Shown piece by piece: positions 17,390 to 26,049 of a stretch of DNA of 64,000 nt. The translations under genes and the position numbers were made by a program. Under the pieces are notes generated by a model. It did no database searches. It was not told the origin of the DNA and saw only the letters and a list, made by a program, of their open reading frames with translations. Each line of letters starts with the position of its first letter. Within the stretch, counting starts at the first letter, position 1. Source of the stretch: Paenibacillus sp. FSL R7-0337 (GTDB lineage Bacteria; Bacillota; Bacilli; Paenibacillales; Paenibacillaceae); NCBI RefSeq assembly GCF_037969875.1, contig NZ_CP150218.1:930001-994000 (forward strand), written 5' to 3'.

Positions 17390-17650
17390 ATGTTCATGGC
17401 GGTAGAGGGAGGGGTGTCACTTAGAGGAATAGGGGGGAGTGAGGGGTGAGAGTGTGGGAGATATATGGTTTGGGGGTGGGAGGAATGTGAAGATGTTGGA
17501 GCAGGTGTAAGTCGATGCTGGGGCGGGTGAGGATGTGGGGGCGGGTGTGAGTAACTTGTGAGGCAGGATGCGAGTGCGAGGAGCGGGTGAGGCAGGATGC
17601 TGGGCTGGGCGAGGATGTAGGGGCAGCCGTGAGTAACTTGGGGGAAGGAG
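17390..17650 (+). other. G-rich degenerate tandem sequence in the mutS-amidoligase gap
   Basis: The plus strand is strongly G-biased with many runs of 3-6 G. Imperfect internal repeats share GGCAGGATGC and GTGAGTAACTTG, the latter near 17549 and again near 17629. Frames crossing it give only low-complexity protein, so I see no gene. The whole 17286-18188 gap holds this block, the element at 17680-17807, a region 17808-18097 with nothing recognisable, and the terminator at 18098. Confidence 0.5.
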
Positions 17651-17679
17651 ATGAGATTCCGGCAGGTTTTTTATTCTAT

Positions 17680-17807
17680 ATGTAGTTTGTACGTTAGATG
17701 GCCCTGTAATTGGCTGAAAAATGGGATCTGCTGCACTTCGTACATTAGAAATCCTTACAAGGAGAGTTTTCGGACCAAATTCCAGAATTCTAATGTACAA
17801 ACTACAT
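17680..17807. mobile_element. MITE-like 128-bp element with 18-bp terminal inverted repeats
   Basis: The left end (17680-17697) and the right end (17790-17807, inverted) match at 17 of 18 bases; consensus ATGTAGTTTGTACRTTAG. It encodes no protein. The interior carries another CGTACATTAG. Size and ends suggest a non-autonomous element or a large RNA hairpin; no flanking direct repeat is clear. Confidence 0.5.
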
Positions 17808-18097
17808 CAGAATGTATCTCAGCGCTGGCAAACGACGATTCTGCTGCAGTAAATACAACCACTTTGATATTCACTTCGTTAATTACTTCAACAGACCCAT
17901 GTAGTTGCGATAGCGGGATTAGAATAGTCACTTGTATTGGTAGCAGATATCAGATTTTACGTGGAAGTAGTGAAAATCAGTTTAACCATCCGTCTCCTGT
18001 ATAAGCGAACCATGAGTGAATGATCAAAAGTAACCTCAGAGTGCCACCGTTTTCTGTGTCAAACTAGAACGAAATTTCATGAAGAATTGTTTGTTTT

Positions 18098-18166
18098 AAA
18101 AAATAGCCGCCAAAGCAGCAGCTTCCCACACCTAGTGGTGCAGAAAAGCTGTAACCGGCGGCTATC
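18098..18166 (-). terminator. Terminator after the amidoligase gene
   Basis: Minus strand ATAGCCGCC (18157-18165 arm) pairs with GGCGGCTAT (18104-18112 arm), then TTTTTT. It lies 23 bp past the stop at 18189. Confidence 0.8.
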
Positions 18167-18188
18167 GGGACTTGACGGGCGGCGGACT

Positions 18189-19712
18189 CTATTGATAAGC
18201 ATCCGCCCGCCCGGACGGCAGCGCCCCGGAATCCGGCGGGGCGCTCTGTACCCAGGAGCCGCGGATATCCCGCGACTCATCCCAGCTCTGCTGCTCCGCT
18301 ATGGCGCGCAGCAACGGATCAATCCACCGGGCGGCGGCTGCGTAGCCGCCCAGTGTGCGCAGCTGCGCCTCCAGAGGAGGCCAGGCTGTGCGCAGAGGAG
18401 CTTTGCCGCCGCTGTAGAAGGCGGCATGCAGGTCTTCCCGGTCGAGCGGGCGCAGCGGCAGGTCTTCATAATGGCTCACGATCAGGTGAGCCAGGCAGAC
18501 CGCGCCTTTGGCGATGACCGGGGAGACCAGGAAGCTCGGCAGGGTCCGGTACTCGAAGCCGCCATGCGGCTGAGGGCGGAAATCGCCGAGCACGCCATAG
18601 CGGGGACGCCGGGCCGCAGCCCGGATGTCCTCCAGCAGGAACAGGGGCAGCGCTAGATAGTTATCTAGCGCGCGCAGGAGCGGCGCACACAGCGTGACGC
18701 CGCTGAAGTGCAGGTGGCCGCCGAGGGCCCAGCCCCGCAGCGGCATCCCTCCCGCCCGCCAGCGCAGCGAGCGGTCGGCAATGAGCCGGTCCGCCTCGCG
18801 TGCGGCGGACATCAGCTGCGCCAGCAGCGCGCGCGGTTCCCCGCGCGGCGCAGGGCGCAGCTCCGCCACCGGGAACACGCCGCGCGTTCCCGGGGGTCCG
18901 GCGTCGCAGCCCGCGACGCCGTCCATGGGCAGGTACCGCGACGCCGGCACGACGCGGCCCGTGGATTCCCGGAGCAGCAGGAACTCCGGGTCCATGCCCA
19001 TGAGCAGCCCAGGCCGGCCCGGCTGCTCACTGTCAAGCATCCGCGCAAGCGCTGCGGAAGCTGACCCGTACGGCTCAGGCAGCGCTCCAGCGGGATCGGG
19101 CATCACCGGAGTGATCCCTGTCACCATGTACCGCCGCTCGCCCATGGCCCGCAGCTCCACCTCGCCGCTATCCAGGCCCAGACTATACAGCGCCCGCACC
19201 GCTGAAGTCTGCAGAACCCCTGCAGCCCCCCGCAGCCCCCTTACCCCACCACCTAAACTGCCAAGCTCATCCACGAAACTCCCATACTCACTTTGCCTTC
19301 CAGCTACGCCCCCACCACTCCCATTCCCGCCTTGACTTCCAACTCCTCCCACACCATTCCTATACTCATCTTGCCCCCCAGCTCCTCCCACACCATTCCT
19401 ATACTCCCCTTGCCATCCAGCTACTCCCCCATCATCCCTACCCAACCTTCCAACCCCCCGCCCCCCGCCCATAGCCGCTCCAGCTCCGAGCGGCTGGCAG
19501 TCCAACACGGCCAGATTGAAAATAAGCACGCGGTAGTGCTGTCTGTAGCTTGCGGGGTCTTGTCCATGTGAATGAGCATGGGTGTCTCTTGTATCTTCAC
19601 GCCGTGCCCCTCTAGCGATAGAATTGGAGTCGGCCTCAATCCCGCAGCGCCGGAGCCTGCGTTCGATCTGCTCCGGCGCAAGCTGCCGGAATATGTTCAG
19701 CCCTTCATTCAT
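18189..19712 (-). CDS. Putative amidoligase (COOH-NH2 ligase type 2 family) with glycine-rich insert
   Basis: A 507-residue protein. Residues about 238-430 fit the putative amidoligase family related to glutamine-synthetase/GCS-like ligases: GMDPEFLLL, RYLPMDGVAGCD, FPVAELRPAPRGEPRALL, GGHLHFSGV and RRPRYGVLGDFR-HGGFEYRTLPSFLVSP. The conserved Glu, Asp and His residues of those motifs are present, so an active ligase is plausible, but the substrate is unknown. Between the N-terminal ~80 residues and this domain lies a Gly/Val-rich insert of 13-residue units (GEYRNGVGG) encoded by a minisatellite. ATG 19712 follows GGAGG. The gene is alone between cotE and mutS. Confidence 0.72.
   Translation of the reverse strand: MNEGLNIFRQLAPEQIERRLRRCGIEADSNSIARGARREDTRDTHAHSHGQDPASYRQHYRVLIFNLAVLDCQPLGAGAAMGGGRGVGRLGRDDGGVAGWQGEYRNGVGGAGGQDEYRNGVGGVGSQGGNGSGGGVAGRQSEYGSFVDELGSLGGGVRGLRGAAGVLQTSAVRALYSLGLDSGEVELRAMGERRYMVTGITPVMPDPAGALPEPYGSASAALARMLDSEQPGRPGLLMGMDPEFLLLRESTGRVVPASRYLPMDGVAGCDAGPPGTRGVFPVAELRPAPRGEPRALLAQLMSAAREADRLIADRSLRWRAGGMPLRGWALGGHLHFSGVTLCAPLLRALDNYLALPLFLLEDIRAAARRPRYGVLGDFRPQPHGGFEYRTLPSFLVSPVIAKGAVCLAHLIVSHYEDLPLRPLDREDLHAAFYSGGKAPLRTAWPPLEAQLRTLGGYAAAARWIDPLLRAIAEQQSWDESRDIRGSWVQSAPPDSGALPSGRADAYQ
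19304..19420. repeat. 39-bp minisatellite inside the amidoligase gene
   Basis: Two near-identical 39-bp units (19343-19381 and 19382-19420) beginning CTCCTCCCACACCATTCC, with a degenerate unit before them (19304-19342). Each unit encodes 13 residues, so copy-number change keeps the frame. Confidence 0.8.
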
Positions 19713-20027
19713 GTCTAATGCCTCCGCCCATACGAAATTCCTCAGAGCCGTATCCCCTCGCGCACCGTCCTAATACCGGACAATACCCTTTGAGCGATAA
19801 GCCGCTGAGGAAGCCTGACCCCCAAATGTTCAAGTGGAAATAGCACAAAAATTGCACCCGAAGCTTGATCGCCGCTGCGGTGTATACTTGGACATTCGAA
19901 CGCTGCCCCGTTTAACTTTCCTGATGAATGCCGCGCCTCCAGCGCAAGCATTCCCCTACGCATCTCTGTGCCTTGAAGGATACTTAACAGCATGAAGCCT
20001 ACATCCTTACCATTTAAAAAAATATTT
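19713..20027. other. Intergenic region with a degenerate R3-like repeat
   Basis: No gene is seen. The stretch about 19855-19930 (CGCCGCTGCGGTGTATACTTGGACATTC) resembles the repeat at 30597-30750 (CACTGCGGTGAACATTTGGACTTCC). The amidoligase ribosome site is at 19713-19725. Confidence 0.4.
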
Positions 20028-20052
20028 TAAAAAAAGAGGGCATTCGCCCTCT
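20028..20052 (-). terminator. Terminator after cotE
   Basis: Minus strand AGAGGGC GAAT GCCCTCT followed by a run of T. It lies 71 bp past the cotE stop. Confidence 0.85.
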
Positions 20053-20122
20053 ACGCCGCTGCCCTCTCATCATATAATGGATCATAACCCACACAGTACT
20101 TCAGGCAGCGGCATATTCCTTC

Positions 20123-20680
20123 CTACAACTCATCATCCAGAGCGTCAGGGTCCAGATCATCGTAATCATAATTCTCGCCTTCAAAATCATAATCCTTGTC
20201 TTCCAGATCGTCACTCTGATCACTGACAAACACGCGGAGCTTGGTCTCAGCCACCAGTTCCGCATCGAACTCGCGTTCCACCCGGAGTGTCACACTGCCT
20301 CCGCCCGGCGATACCCCGGCTTCCACACAATTGGGTTCCTGCGTTGCCTCCGCAGAGACCTGTGCCGTGGAAGCACGGTGTCTCGGGTCGAGGTACGACA
20401 ATGGAATAAGCTCCACATAGGAGACCGTTTCCTTGGCAACCTCGGTCTGCTTGTTTTTGTCGTACGAATACCAGATGTTCACATCATAGGTACCGATTAC
20501 TTCGATTCCGTTCCCGGCGGCAACCGCTTCGTACTGGTGGTTAATGATCCAAGCCCCCAGAATACTAGTCGGATGATGTGGCGGAGTCACGGTATGGGTT
20601 GCGGTAGAGAACTTACGACCTTTGCCGCAAATTGCCTTCGTAATGATCTCCCTTGTTTGACGTTTATGGCTTAATGACAT
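20123..20680 (-). CDS. cotE: Outer spore coat morphogenetic protein CotE
   Basis: A 185-residue CotE, which in Bacillus forms the scaffold between inner and outer spore coat. It begins MSLSHKRQTREIITKAICGKGRKFS and has the core TPPHHPTSILGAWIINHQYEA and IGTYDVNIWYSYD. The tail is very acidic (DDLEDKDYDFEGENYDYDD), as in the family. ATG 20680 is preceded by GGAGGAGG. Its place upstream of mutS is conserved, but its usual upstream partners ricA and miaB are about 38 kb away. Confidence 0.95.
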   Translation of the reverse strand: MSLSHKRQTREIITKAICGKGRKFSTATHTVTPPHHPTSILGAWIINHQYEAVAAGNGIEVIGTYDVNIWYSYDKNKQTEVAKETVSYVELIPLSYLDPRHRASTAQVSAEATQEPNCVEAGVSPGGGSVTLRVEREFDAELVAETKLRVFVSDQSDDLEDKDYDFEGENYDYDDLDPDALDDEL

Positions 20681-20846
20681 CTTTGAACCTCCTCCATACA
20701 ATCATTCACTATCAAGTGTATGCACGTTCTGGGCATTTGTTGATTGTTAGAGTAGAAATAAATTTGGGTAAGCCCTCAGATGCCGTAACTGAAGCCCTTT
20801 GCTTCATTTTATTGCCGGATTTAGTCCATTATGAATCTCCTGACCC

Positions 20847-20894
20847 GAAAAAAAAAAACAAAAGTAGCGGCTCCCCCTAACCGGGAAAACCGCT
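20847..20894 (-). terminator. Terminator after the HD-GYP gene
   Basis: Minus strand AGCGGTTTTCCC pairs with GGGGGAGCCGCT (20866-20894, with wobble pairs), then TACTTTTG and a long T run. Confidence 0.75.
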
Positions 20895-20942
20895 CTTTTT
20901 GTTGTGCCAACATCTTAAGCCGGGAAGGGGCCAGGCTCCCTG

Positions 20943-21962
20943 CTAGGAAAGTACACGTACGATGCCAAGCTGCCGGTGGCGGCTGAGATCAATGAAATCC
21001 TCACCGATGTTCACCAGCGGACGCAGCGGGTCATGGGCCAGAATCATAATGATTTTGCCGATCTGCCCGTCCGTCAGGAGCACCTCATTGCCGATCATCG
21101 ATTGCATCAGCTTATTAATGAACACACTGCAGATATACGGGTCCAGCTTGCCGTAGACGTTCTCATCCATCTGCTTAAGCACCTCATACAGCGGCGCAGC
21201 TGTACGGTAGAACCGGTCTGAAGTCATTGCGTGGAAAATATCCGCCACCGCCACGATTTTGCTGAAATCCGTAATCCGGTGGCCCAGCACGCCGAAGGGG
21301 TAGCCGCTGCCGTCCATCCGTTCGTGATGCTGCAGCGCCACAAGCGCCTGCATATGATTGGTGCCCACCGTATCGCGGATCATCTCATAGCCATAGGTCG
21401 TGTGCTTCTTCATCAGGGCATATTCATCCTCACTCAGCGGACCCGGTTTGGTGAGGATCTCGGCCGGAATCATAATTTTGCCGATATCATGCAGCGTCGC
21501 AGCAATCGTCAGCATACTCAGCTCGTCCGGCTTCAGCTTCAGCCATTTGCCGAGCAGCGTAGAGATGATGCCCACCGCCACATTATGCCTGTATGTATAG
21601 TCATCCTTAGTCTGCAGCGCAGACAATATTCCAAAGAAATCATTCTTCTCGCTCACCTGCTGAATGAACGGGATCACTTCATTCCTGAGCTCAATCATCG
21701 GCAGACGCTTCGTCTTCGTATAGCGCAGCTGCTCAAAAATACTCTCCATCGCCGCCGTACAGTCATCCACAGCCAACTGATAGAATGCAGCGCTATCGAC
21801 CTGGACCACATCCTGCGGCTCCAGAACGATCTTGTGCTGTGTAATCAGGCGGATATGCTCTCCGGTAAGCAGGGTCAATGCCGGCAAGACAAATACACCG
21901 CTATGATTGAAAAGGTTCGCTACCAGCTGTTTGCCGATATATTGATCATTGCTGTTATTCAT
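20943..21962 (-). CDS. HD-GYP domain protein, probable cyclic-di-GMP phosphodiesterase
   Basis: A 339-residue protein with an N-terminal region of about 110 residues of unknown fold and a C-terminal HD-GYP domain. The domain has HNVAVGI, HDIGKIMIPAEILTKPGPLSEDEY, KKHTTYGYEMI and HHERMDGSGYPFG; the last contains the GYP triplet. All metal ligands appear present, so hydrolysis of c-di-GMP is likely. ATG 21962 follows GTGAGGA; the frame extends upstream without a ribosome site. It appears monocistronic. Confidence 0.9.
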   Translation of the reverse strand: MNNSNDQYIGKQLVANLFNHSGVFVLPALTLLTGEHIRLITQHKIVLEPQDVVQVDSAAFYQLAVDDCTAAMESIFEQLRYTKTKRLPMIELRNEVIPFIQQVSEKNDFFGILSALQTKDDYTYRHNVAVGIISTLLGKWLKLKPDELSMLTIAATLHDIGKIMIPAEILTKPGPLSEDEYALMKKHTTYGYEMIRDTVGTNHMQALVALQHHERMDGSGYPFGVLGHRITDFSKIVAVADIFHAMTSDRFYRTAAPLYEVLKQMDENVYGKLDPYICSVFINKLMQSMIGNEVLLTDGQIGKIIMILAHDPLRPLVNIGEDFIDLSRHRQLGIVRVLS

Positions 21963-22098
21963 ATTCCTCACCTGCCAGACCAAGATTCTTGGGTTTTAGA
22001 CATAACTTAAGAGACAAGCTCACTTGGGGTGCTTATGTTTCTTATCGTTATTTTACACCGGAATGTGAATACCTGACACCTAAATTACATGGATTTGC

Positions 22099-23088
22099 TT
22101 ACGCTTTGCCTTTCGCAGGCTGCTTGTCCTTGGCCGGACGCAGCTCCACCGGGCTTTTATAGCGCTTGGCAATCTTAAGATACAGCGCAAGCTCACGGCA
22201 TAATTGCAGAATAGCGGAGCGGATCTCGAATTCCTCACGCGAATCCGGCAGCTCCATCTCCTGGAACTCCTGCTGCAGCTCCTCCAGCAGCCGTTCGGTC
22301 CGGCCCGTATATTCCTCAGCCAGCACATCGCCGCTAAGCTGGTCGAACAGCTCTGCCACCATATCTCCGTGCGGCAGCTGCCGGTAGACCTGCGAGAGCA
22401 GCTGCATCATATTCTGGATGGACTCCAGCTGCTCCTTACGCATATAGAAGTACACATTCCAGGCTTCATCCGGGTGGATCACATGATTCTCCATTTCCCT
22501 GGATGCCGCGCTCAGCCCCTTCTGTACAGCCTCCCCTGCCCCGATCAGCTCTTTCCCGTCCCAGATATAGCCGGGATCACGGAGCGTTCTGGCCATTTGC
22601 CGGAAGATGACCGAGAAGTAGCCGTCCACCTCTTTGCGGATGCCCGCAATGATCCCGCCGGTCTGCGGCATATAGATGAAGTTCACAAGTCCGGCCGAGC
22701 CGAGGCCGATAATCAGCAGCTCCACCTGCTGCAGCAGGATATGAACCGTGATATCAGCTTGTCCAAATACACGAAACACGATAACTGAGCTGGTGACGAT
22801 CCCTTCTTTGAAGCCGGCTTTGACGATCAGCGGGAAGCCGAACAATACATACAGTCCTAGTACCCAATAATGAAAGCCCAGGGCCCAGAACAGAATACAG
22901 CCCAAAAAGAGTCCCACCAATGAGGCGAAAAAGCGCGCCGAAATCGTGCGTAGACTCCTTTTGCGGGTCGTTTCCACCCCGAGAATAGCCAGCAGTCCCG
23001 CACTTTGTGCATTAGGGATACCAGCGGCGGCTGCCAGCAGAATAGACAGCAGAGTTGCAGCCGCCGTTTTAATAATACGAAATCCCAT
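22099..23088 (-). CDS. Aromatic acid exporter-like membrane protein (DUF939, YgaE-like)
   Basis: A 329-residue protein. Residues 1-145 hold about four hydrophobic segments (TAAATLLSILLAAAAG, FASLVGLFLGCILFWALG, GLYVLFGFPLIVKAG, LLIIGLGSAGLVNFIY), the PF06081-type half-transporter module. The remaining cytoplasmic part is helical and charged. The motif GVETTRKRSLR is typical of the UPF0421/YgaE family. The substrate is unknown; membership of the FUSC/aromatic acid exporter superfamily is known only by homology. Confidence 0.85.
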   Translation of the reverse strand: MGFRIIKTAAATLLSILLAAAAGIPNAQSAGLLAILGVETTRKRSLRTISARFFASLVGLFLGCILFWALGFHYWVLGLYVLFGFPLIVKAGFKEGIVTSSVIVFRVFGQADITVHILLQQVELLIIGLGSAGLVNFIYMPQTGGIIAGIRKEVDGYFSVIFRQMARTLRDPGYIWDGKELIGAGEAVQKGLSAASREMENHVIHPDEAWNVYFYMRKEQLESIQNMMQLLSQVYRQLPHGDMVAELFDQLSGDVLAEEYTGRTERLLEELQQEFQEMELPDSREEFEIRSAILQLCRELALYLKIAKRYKSPVELRPAKDKQPAKGKA

Positions 23089-23183
23089 GTGAATATCTCT
23101 CCTACACCGTTAAGCTTCAACATTCAGATAAAGATATAGTCATGGTACAAGATTTTGCTAAGAGACACAATATGACATGCTTC

Positions 23184-24020
23184 TCACCGTCTCGACAGCA
23201 GCAGCTTTTCCACATACACCACCAGCTGGTACATGGCCGTAGCGACAGCCGCAATAATGAGCAGACTCGACATGACCAGGGTGAAGTTGAACACCTGAAA
23301 GCCGTAAATGATCAGATAGCCCAGCCCCGATTTCGCAACCAGAAATTCACCGACAATGACGCCGACCCAGGACATACCGACATTCACCTTGAGAGTGGAG
23401 ACCACAGCCGGGAACGACGCCGGGAGAATTACTTTGCAGAACTCCTGGCTCTTGGAAGCGCCGAAGGAGCGAACCACTTTGACCAGATTCGGGTCCACGC
23501 TGCAAAAGCTGTTGTACACTACCAGCGTCGTGATAATCACGGTAATCGATAAGGTGGTAATGACGATGGCGGTGAAGCCTGCCCCGAACATTACAATGAA
23601 GATTGGGCCGAGCGCCACCTTCGGCATACTGTTGAACACAACCATATAAGGGTCCAGGACGGCGGACAGAAAAGGCGACCACCAAATGACGACAGCCAGC
23701 AGCGTTCCGATTAAGGTACCCAGAATAAAGCCCACCGCGGTCTCGCCCACGGTCATTCCCAGATGCGGCCACAGACTGCCGCTGATCATGTCCTCCCAGA
23801 TCTGCCCGAACACCTTCGTCGGATAGCTGAACAGCAGCTCATCGATCCAGCCCATTCTGGCCCCGGCTTCCCAGAACACGAAGAACACCAGCAGCAGGCT
23901 GCTCCGGACCATAAGCACCTGACTCTTGCGGCGCAGCTTCTTCTTCCTGTAATCCGCATGCTTCTGTTCCAGCCACTGCGCACGGGAGGCCGTCTCACGG
24001 GGCTGCGCTTCTGTATTCAC
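23184..24020 (-). CDS. ABC transporter permease (SsuC/YtlD type)
   Basis: A 278-residue inner-membrane permease of the nitrate/sulfonate/taurine type. The EAA-like loop is VVRSFGASKSQEFCKVILPASFPAV. About six hydrophobic segments are visible, the first at residues 34-54. I use the GTG at 24020 because GGGAGGGAAG stands upstream; this start overlaps the ATPase stop by 4 bp. It is the last gene of a substrate-binding/ATPase/permease operon. Confidence 0.9.
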   Translation of the reverse strand: MNTEAQPRETASRAQWLEQKHADYRKKKLRRKSQVLMVRSSLLLVFFVFWEAGARMGWIDELLFSYPTKVFGQIWEDMISGSLWPHLGMTVGETAVGFILGTLIGTLLAVVIWWSPFLSAVLDPYMVVFNSMPKVALGPIFIVMFGAGFTAIVITTLSITVIITTLVVYNSFCSVDPNLVKVVRSFGASKSQEFCKVILPASFPAVVSTLKVNVGMSWVGVIVGEFLVAKSGLGYLIIYGFQVFNFTLVMSSLLIIAAVATAMYQLVVYVEKLLLSRR

Positions 24021-24796
24021 ATCTCTTCCCTCCCTGCCAGCTCCATTTCCTTCCATACCTCGTGAAAAAGCTCCGCGAAGCCCGGCAGGTCCCGCGCATA
24101 CAGCGGCGGGGTGCGGCGAATCGCTTCCGGAATCTCAAAAATTCTGCGGATTCTGCCCGGATTCGGCTGGAGCAGAATGACCCGGCTGCTGACCGCAATC
24201 GCTTCAGACAGGTCATGCGTAACCAGAATAGCCGTGGTTCCCCGGCGCATCAGCGTCTCCGAGACCAGATCCTCAAGTTGCAGCTTAATCTGGTAGTCCA
24301 GCGCCGAGAATGGCTCATCGAGCAGCAGCAGGCTGGGGTCGGTAGCCAGTGTCCGCACGAGGGCAACACGCTGGCGCATCCCTCCTGAGAGCTGTGCCGG
24401 ATAGGCTTGCTCCTTGCCTTCCAGCCCCATATCAGCCAGCAGCTGCAGGGATTTGGCACGCGAGCTTCCGGTGAGCCTTCCGGTTAGCTCCAGCCCGAGC
24501 AGCGCGTTATCCTCAATCGTCCTCCAGGGAAAGAGATAGTCCTGCTGGAGCATATAGCCGACCTCCGGCGAAGGACCCGTGTTCGGGCGTCCGCTGAGCA
24601 GCACCTCACCGCGTGAAGGCTGCAGCAGCCCGGCGATGATCGACAAAATCGTTGTTTTGCCGCAGCCGCTCGGTCCGACCAGGCTGACGAACTCGCCTTG
24701 GCCGACGCTGAGACTAAGATCCTCTATAGCAAGCGAAGCCTCGCGGTCTCCCAGATAGGCGTGCGTGACTTCCTTCAACTCGACTACTGGAAGCAT
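24017..24796 (-). CDS. ABC transporter ATP-binding protein (SsuB/YtlC type)
   Basis: A 259-residue ATPase energising the permease at 23184-24020. It has Walker A GPSGCGKTT, Q-loop MLQQDYLFPW, signature LSGGMRQR, Walker B LLLLDEPFSALD and H-loop VTHDLSEA. ATG 24796 has AGGAGG 9 bases upstream. It is 14 bp after the binding-protein gene and overlaps the permease gene. Confidence 0.93.
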   Translation of the reverse strand: MLPVVELKEVTHAYLGDREASLAIEDLSLSVGQGEFVSLVGPSGCGKTTILSIIAGLLQPSRGEVLLSGRPNTGPSPEVGYMLQQDYLFPWRTIEDNALLGLELTGRLTGSSRAKSLQLLADMGLEGKEQAYPAQLSGGMRQRVALVRTLATDPSLLLLDEPFSALDYQIKLQLEDLVSETLMRRGTTAILVTHDLSEAIAVSSRVILLQPNPGRIRRIFEIPEAIRRTPPLYARDLPGFAELFHEVWKEMELAGREEM

Positions 24797-24810
24797 AGTG
24801 GTCAGCCTCC

Positions 24811-25821
24811 TCACTCCTTAATGGTGCTCTCTGCCTGCTCTGCAAAGCTGTTATTAACAATTTTAGCGGCAGGGATTCGTTCCTTCAGCTCACCGGCATG
24901 GTCAATCACATCCAGTAGATTATTCCATTCCTTGTCATCGATCACAGGATTGACGGCATAGGTATCCTGTTCCTTATAACGGCTGATGGCAGAGACCACA
25001 ATGCTCCGGTCAATCTTTTCAAAATAAGGCATAACCGCGTCAGCAATCTCCTCAGGATTATGAGCCTTCACCCATAACTGGGCACGCTGGACCGCATTGG
25101 TGAATTTCTGCACCGTATCCTGATTCTTAGTAATGTAGCTCTGCTTGGACATGAATACCGTATATGGCAGATAACCGCTCTCTACCCCGAAGGAAGCGAC
25201 CACCTGGCCCCGGCCTTCACTCTCGAAGATCGATGCCTGAGGCTCGAACAGCTGCACATAATCCCCGGTCCCTGAAGCAAACGCGCCGGCAATATTAGCA
25301 AAATCAATGTTCTGGATCAGCGTCAGATCCTTCCCCGCATCAATCCCCTTGCTGCGCAGCGTGAATGCGCCCGCCATCTGAGGCATGCCCCCTTGCCGTT
25401 GACCCAGGAAGGTCGAGCCCTTCACTTTGTCCCATGTAAAATGGCTGTCCGGTGTACGCGCGAACAAGAAGGTTCCATCCCGCTGCGTAAGCTGGGCAAA
25501 ATTGATTACAGGATCATCCGCCCCCTGCTGGTACACATAAATGGAGGTCTCCGAACCGACCAGCGCCACATCGATTGCTCCTGAGAGCAGGGCCGTCATG
25601 GTTTTATCTCCGCCCGGTATCGTCTGCAGCTCTACATCCAGCCCTTCATCCTTGAAAAAGCCCTGCGATAAGGCCACATATTCAGGCGCATAGAACACGG
25701 AACGGGTAACTTCGCCGATCTTCACCTTTACATTACCGGATTTACTGCCGCAGCCTGCAAGAACAGAGCCGAGCACAAGCATCACCAAGAATGGCAATGA
25801 CAGTCTTTTGAACCCTTTCAT
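24811..25821 (-). CDS. ABC transporter substrate-binding lipoprotein (YtlA-like, NMT1/SsuA type)
   Basis: A 336-residue lipoprotein: signal peptide with lipobox VLAGC (Cys about residue 23), then a periplasmic-binding fold beginning IGEVTRSVFYAPEYVALSQGFF, with GGDKTMTALLSGAIDVALVG and the conserved NFAQLTQRDGTFL. These fit the YtlA branch of the sulfonate/thiamine-precursor superfamily. The ligand cannot be told from sequence; I saw no thiamine riboswitch upstream. ATG 25821 follows GGAGTGGAAAGG; a GTG 9 bases earlier is an alternative. It is the first gene of the operon. Confidence 0.9.
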   Translation of the reverse strand: MKGFKRLSLPFLVMLVLGSVLAGCGSKSGNVKVKIGEVTRSVFYAPEYVALSQGFFKDEGLDVELQTIPGGDKTMTALLSGAIDVALVGSETSIYVYQQGADDPVINFAQLTQRDGTFLFARTPDSHFTWDKVKGSTFLGQRQGGMPQMAGAFTLRSKGIDAGKDLTLIQNIDFANIAGAFASGTGDYVQLFEPQASIFESEGRGQVVASFGVESGYLPYTVFMSKQSYITKNQDTVQKFTNAVQRAQLWVKAHNPEEIADAVMPYFEKIDRSIVVSAISRYKEQDTYAVNPVIDDKEWNNLLDVIDHAGELKERIPAAKIVNNSFAEQAESTIKE

Positions 25822-25903
25822 CCTTTCCACTCCTTTCCTCCCGGGTCATTCGCCCTTGCTCTATGCATATGCGGGAGTCTATGGAAAGGTTAAAGCACAA
25901 TGT

Positions 25904-25917
25904 ATAAAGCGCTTACA
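25904..25917. promoter_or_regulatory. Possible cre (CcpA) site upstream of the ABC importer
   Basis: ATAAAGCGCTTACA matches 12 of 14 positions of the cre consensus TGWAANCGNTNWCA. It is 83 bp upstream of the binding-protein start. It is weak evidence on its own. Confidence 0.35.
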
Positions 25918-26049
25918 TTATATTCGGTTCGTCAACGCCGCCCACATTATGAGCGATCGCAGCGCCGTATTCACGCTGTACCAGACCAGCGAGCCAGACT
26001 CTTCAGAGTTGAGCGGTGCTTCCGCCAAAGCTATTTTGCAAGAATAATC

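Noticed and set aside
17417..18004. Two frames of 117-127 residues in the mutS-amidoligase gap
   Set aside because: They are low-complexity, cross the G-rich block and the inverted-repeat element, and lack ribosome sites.
25822..26049. Possible thiamine riboswitch before the NMT1-like ABC importer
   Set aside because: No conserved TPP-riboswitch core (CTGAGA and its partner) is present; only a weak cre-like match was found.
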